Source of the DNA: Oscillospiraceae bacterium
GTDB lineage: Bacteria; Bacillota; Clostridia; Oscillospirales; Ruminococcaceae
Reading direction: 5' to 3'
Length of the DNA: 6,741 nucleotides
NCBI GenBank assembly: GCA_017483405.1
Contig: JAFUWP010000155.1
Location: 1-6,741 of the forward strand
Shown here: piece after piece, positions 4,067-6,741 of the stretch
Numbering within the stretch: position 1 is the stretch's first letter
Layout of the letters: each line of letters begins with the position of its first letter
Made by a program: the position numbers and the translations under genes
Notes under the pieces: generated by a model
The model's database searches: none
Told to the model about the DNA's origin: nothing
The model's input: only the letters and a program-made list of their open reading frames with translations

Positions 4067-6033
4067 TAATTTCTATGGATGAACAGAATAAAAGTCAAAA
4101 GCGCAGAGAACGGATTAAAACACTCCTGATTATTTTCTTGGTGATTTTGTTATTGCTGACGTTTTTTTCCAATACGATTCTGAATTACAGTCTGCCGACC
4201 GTTTCGGCACAGTATGCAAGTTACGGAACGATTACGGAAAAAATCAGAGGTTCAGGAACGGTAACAGCCAATCAGAATTATGATGTTACTGCCGAAGGAA
4301 AACGCGTTGTCGCAAGCGTCTACATCAAGGCCGGCGATGAGGTCAAGGCCGGTGATAAGCTGTTCTCCCTCGATGCCGAAGATAATAACGATGAAATCAA
4401 AGCCGCTGAAAGTGCTCTGCAAGAAGCCGAACTCGCCTATCAGAAGGCACTTCTGACCGCCGTGCCCGATTATGCCGCCGAAAATCAGGAAATCGCCAAC
4501 GCAAAAGCCGATTTACAGACCGCTATCAACAAGCTGAATCAGGCGAAAAATAAGACACAGGCTGTTTCTGATTATGCCTATCAGCAGGCTGTCGCCGAAG
4601 CTAAAAACTGTACTTCGGAAATGGAACTGTTAAGCGGATATTTGAGTTCCGTCATGAGCGGAGAACTCGATGGCATTCCGGCGCAGTATACTGCTGATTT
4701 ACGGAACGCACAGGAGGCCGTTCAGAACGCTACCAAAAAGCTCGAATCCGCACATGCCGAGGCCGAAGCCAAAACTATCACGGTATCATCCGCCGAACAA
4801 CAGCAGACAGTGATTTCTCTCGAACGTGAAGCCGAAAAAGCACAAATCGCTTATGACCGCGCAAAAGCCGATTATGAATCCGCAAAAACTTACGGCATTC
4901 CGGAAACTGTTTCTTCTTCTGATGAGGAAGATACTCCTGTCTACTCCCTGACCGATATGGAACGCGCTGTCGAAGATGCCGCTCAAACTCTCCGCTATGC
5001 GAATGAAGATGTCGAAAATGCTAAAAAACTTCTGAATTCGATTAAAGAACAGGAACAGGCACTCGCAGATATTCAGGAAACTGTCCGTCAGGCGCAGGCC
5101 GAACTCGAAACCGCACAGGCCGTCTATAAAAGTGCCTCATCCGGTATCAGTTCGCTGATTCAGGCCGATATGAATGCCGTCAGTGCCCGTGCCGATGCCG
5201 CACAGAGTACCATCACGGCTTATGAAAATCAGAAATCAGAAGATGCCGGCGCAGATGTCGATACCCTTCAGGAGGCTGTCGCCCAGCAGGAAAGAAATCT
5301 ACAGGATTTACTTCTGAAACTCACTCAGCAGAAAAAAGAAGATACTCTGACTCAGCAAATCGGAAAACTTGAACTCCAGAGTCAGCAGAATGCTATCAAT
5401 CAGCAGAAAGAAGAACTCGAAAAATTAAAACAGGCCAAAGATACCAAAATCATCACCAGCAAAAATGACGGCATCGTCAGCACCGTCAGCTGTGCCGCCG
5501 GTGATACCGTCATGGATGGCGATAATCTCGCAAGCATCACCCTGACAGGTTCAGGCTATACCGCTCAGATTACCGTTACCGCTGAACAGGCGCGCCGTCT
5601 TCATGCCGGTATGAATGCCGAAATCACAAATCAGTATTATAGCGATATTACTGCAACACTGGCATCCATCAAGCAGGAGGCCGGAAATAATGACAGCAGA
5701 ACATTGGTATTCAACATCACCGGAAAAGATGCTGTATCCGGTCAGCTCTTAGCCCTGTCGATTCAGACTTCCAGCGAAAATTATGACTGCGTTGTCCCGT
5801 CAAGTGCCATCATGGAGGATAATAAGGGAAAATTCGTCCTGATTATCAACGCGAAAAGCACTCCCCTCGGCAATCGCTACTACGTCAGCCGGAGTGATGT
5901 GACTGTCATCGCACATGATGAAATCAACAGCGCGGTGCAGGGCGATATGAACAGTTCCGATTTCGTTGTCACCACTTCCGAAAAACCCCTCACCGCCGGT
6001 ATGCAGGTGCGCATGGAGGAAAAAAATTCATGA
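4063..6033 (+). CDS. HlyD/MacA-type membrane fusion (adaptor) protein with very long coiled coil
   Basis: The protein has 656 residues, or 652 if ATG 4075 is used. A basic N-terminus (KRRERIK) leads into one membrane anchor at about 20-36, so the body is extracytoplasmic. Residues 52-105 hold the first beta and lipoyl half (GSGTVTA; VYIKAGDEVKAGDKLFSLD). Residues 108-460 are almost entirely Ala/Gln/Glu/Lys-rich coiled coil, with breaks near 190-208, 277-298 and 355-370. The second lipoyl half follows at 463-493 (SKNDGIVSTV, AAGDTVMDGD), then a beta-barrel region (about 497-575) and a membrane-proximal part with VVPSSAIMEDNKGKFVLII. This is the domain order of MacA/HlyD adaptors, usually about 350-450 residues; the extra length is in the coiled coil. 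It is fused by ATGA overlaps to a sugar permease upstream and a MacB-like permease downstream, its natural partner. Adaptor function is secure; the transported substrate is unknown. Confidence 0.92.
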   Translation: MIISMDEQNKSQKRRERIKTLLIIFLVILLLLTFFSNTILNYSLPTVSAQYASYGTITEKIRGSGTVTANQNYDVTAEGKRVVASVYIKAGDEVKAGDKLFSLDAEDNNDEIKAAESALQEAELAYQKALLTAVPDYAAENQEIANAKADLQTAINKLNQAKNKTQAVSDYAYQQAVAEAKNCTSEMELLSGYLSSVMSGELDGIPAQYTADLRNAQEAVQNATKKLESAHAEAEAKTITVSSAEQQQTVISLEREAEKAQIAYDRAKADYESAKTYGIPETVSSSDEEDTPVYSLTDMERAVEDAAQTLRYANEDVENAKKLLNSIKEQEQALADIQETVRQAQAELETAQAVYKSASSGISSLIQADMNAVSARADAAQSTITAYENQKSEDAGADVDTLQEAVAQQERNLQDLLLKLTQQKKEDTLTQQIGKLELQSQQNAINQQKEELEKLKQAKDTKIITSKNDGIVSTVSCAAGDTVMDGDNLASITLTGSGYTAQITVTAEQARRLHAGMNAEITNQYYSDITATLASIKQEAGNNDSRTLVFNITGKDAVSGQLLALSIQTSSENYDCVVPSSAIMEDNKGKFVLIINAKSTPLGNRYYVSRSDVTVIAHDEINSAVQGDMNSSDFVVTTSEKPLTAGMQVRMEEKNS

Positions 6034-6741
6034 TGAAACTCCGGAAAATTCAGATAATCCGGCTTGTCACGGCAGGTTTCTGCATCCTGATGATAGTGAT
6101 TCTGGCTTGTATCAGCGCGCATCTCTGCGGACTTCTGCCCAGTCAGCAGGCTGGGGAACGCTGGCAGGATGACGGCAAAGCCATGCAAATCAGCGTATTT
6201 CTCCGGCCGGAGGCGGATTTCTCAACAGCAAATCTCACCAGCCTGCATGAAACGATTGATACGGAATTAACATCAAAATCCATTCAGGCCGAAAATAAAT
6301 CCGCCCGTCTCTGGTATGATGCCTACAGTACGCAAATCGGACAGACCGAAGTCACCGGAAACCGGAAAAAGCCTTCCGATGCCCTCGTGACCGTGGTCGG
6401 CGGTGATTTCTTCCGGATTCACGCGCCCGAACTCGTCAGCGGAGGCTATTTCAGTGAACAGGACATCATGCAGGACAGAGTCGTGATTGATGTCCAGCTT
6501 GCATGGAATCTGTTCGGCTCGGCTGATGTCGCCGGTATGGAACTGACGGTTCAGAATCAGAAATGCCTTGTTGCCGGCGTTATCCGGCCGGAATCGGATT
6601 ACGCATCGAAAACGGCTTACGGCACACTTCCGAGAATTTATCTCTCTTATGATTTCTATCAGGAAAACTGGAATCCCGAAATCTGCCGTATCAGCTGTTA
6701 TGAAGCCGTTCTGCCGAATCCGGTCAGGAACTTTGCAAAGG
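6030..6741 (+). CDS. MacB/FtsX-type ABC permease, N-terminal part (3' truncated by window)
   Basis: The frame is open from ATG 6030 to the window end, 237 codons plus one base, with no stop. GGAGG at 6015-6019 lies 10 bases upstream, and the start overlaps the adaptor stop as ATGA (6030-6033). A membrane segment at about 12-34 follows a short basic N-terminus. The rest visible here is the large extracytoplasmic core of MacB-family permeases: VVGGDFFRIHAPELVSGGYF (122-141), then a conserved VVIDVQLAWNLFG (151-163) and VAGVIRP (181-187). No ATP-binding domain precedes the first membrane segment, unlike Gram-negative MacB, so a separate ATPase is expected; the missing C-terminal part should carry three further membrane helices. 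MacB proteins do not pump through the membrane but drive extracytoplasmic adaptors mechanically, fitting the upstream gene. The substrate is unknown. The family call is strong. Confidence 0.85.
   Translation, partial: MMKLRKIQIIRLVTAGFCILMIVILACISAHLCGLLPSQQAGERWQDDGKAMQISVFLRPEADFSTANLTSLHETIDTELTSKSIQAENKSARLWYDAYSTQIGQTEVTGNRKKPSDALVTVVGGDFFRIHAPELVSGGYFSEQDIMQDRVVIDVQLAWNLFGSADVAGMELTVQNQKCLVAGVIRPESDYASKTAYGTLPRIYLSYDFYQENWNPEICRISCYEAVLPNPVRNFAK

Noticed and set aside
4786..4986. 66-residue minus-strand frame in the adaptor
   Set aside because: It is the reverse of the repetitive coiled-coil coding sequence.
4380..5450. Tandem repeat array in the adaptor coding sequence
   Set aside because: Recurring GCCGAA/GCCGAT and CAGCAG-like words come from Ala/Glu/Gln-rich coiled coil; no fixed repeat unit was found.
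5880..6188. Overlapping minus-strand 102-residue and + strand 68-residue frames at the adaptor/MacB junction
   Set aside because: The in-frame adaptor end and the MacB-like start, with GGAGG and ATGA overlap, explain this DNA better.
1..6741. CRISPR array or insertion sequence
   Set aside because: No spaced identical direct repeats and no transposase frame or terminal inverted repeats were seen.

Overview
The window looks like a piece of a Gram-positive Clostridia chromosome (Bacillota), probably from the Oscillospiraceae/Ruminococcus or Lachnospiraceae groups. The clues are GGAGG-type ribosome binding sites, promoters with a TGTGn extended -10, a tRNA-Leu gene without encoded CCA, and proteins resembling those of Clostridia integrative elements and carbohydrate ABC transporters. 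The genus is an inference. No gene here fixes it.

Region 1 (1-1235, + strand) resembles the accessory tail of an integrative and conjugative element. It holds the C-terminal end of an unrecognised gene, a gamma-glutamylcyclotransferase-like protein, and a two-part protein ending in an excisionase-type DNA-binding domain. The three are closely packed and probably co-transcribed. No integrase is present in the window.

Region 2 (1236-2070) is regulatory. A strong + strand promoter at 1252-1280 sits inside an inverted repeat and fires antisense into an AT-rich Xre-family repressor gene on the minus strand (1335-1802). Next come a bidirectional hairpin terminator (1891-1926) and a minus-strand tRNA-Leu(UAA) gene (1932-2015) with a perfect consensus promoter (2041-2069). 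An element-like module lying against the 3' side of a tRNA gene suggests integration at tRNA-Leu, but neither att repeat nor integrase is visible.

Region 3 (2239-6741, + strand) is one transcription unit. Its promoter (2239-2267) is overlapped by a 27-bp near-perfect dyad that looks like a repressor operator. The unit encodes two CUT1-type sugar ABC permeases (MalF-like, MalG-like), an unusually long HlyD/MacA-type membrane fusion protein, and the start of a MacB/FtsX-type permease that runs off the window. All three junctions are 4-base ATGA overlaps, so translation is probably coupled. No solute-binding protein and no ATPase are in the window; if they exist they lie downstream or elsewhere. 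Joining importer-type permeases with an exporter-type adaptor and permease in one coupled operon is the most unusual point here.

Base composition differs by region. One 60-base line of the adaptor gene counts to about 58% G+C and one line of the MalG-like gene to 45%, while three lines of the Xre gene give 28-38%, so that gene may have a separate origin.
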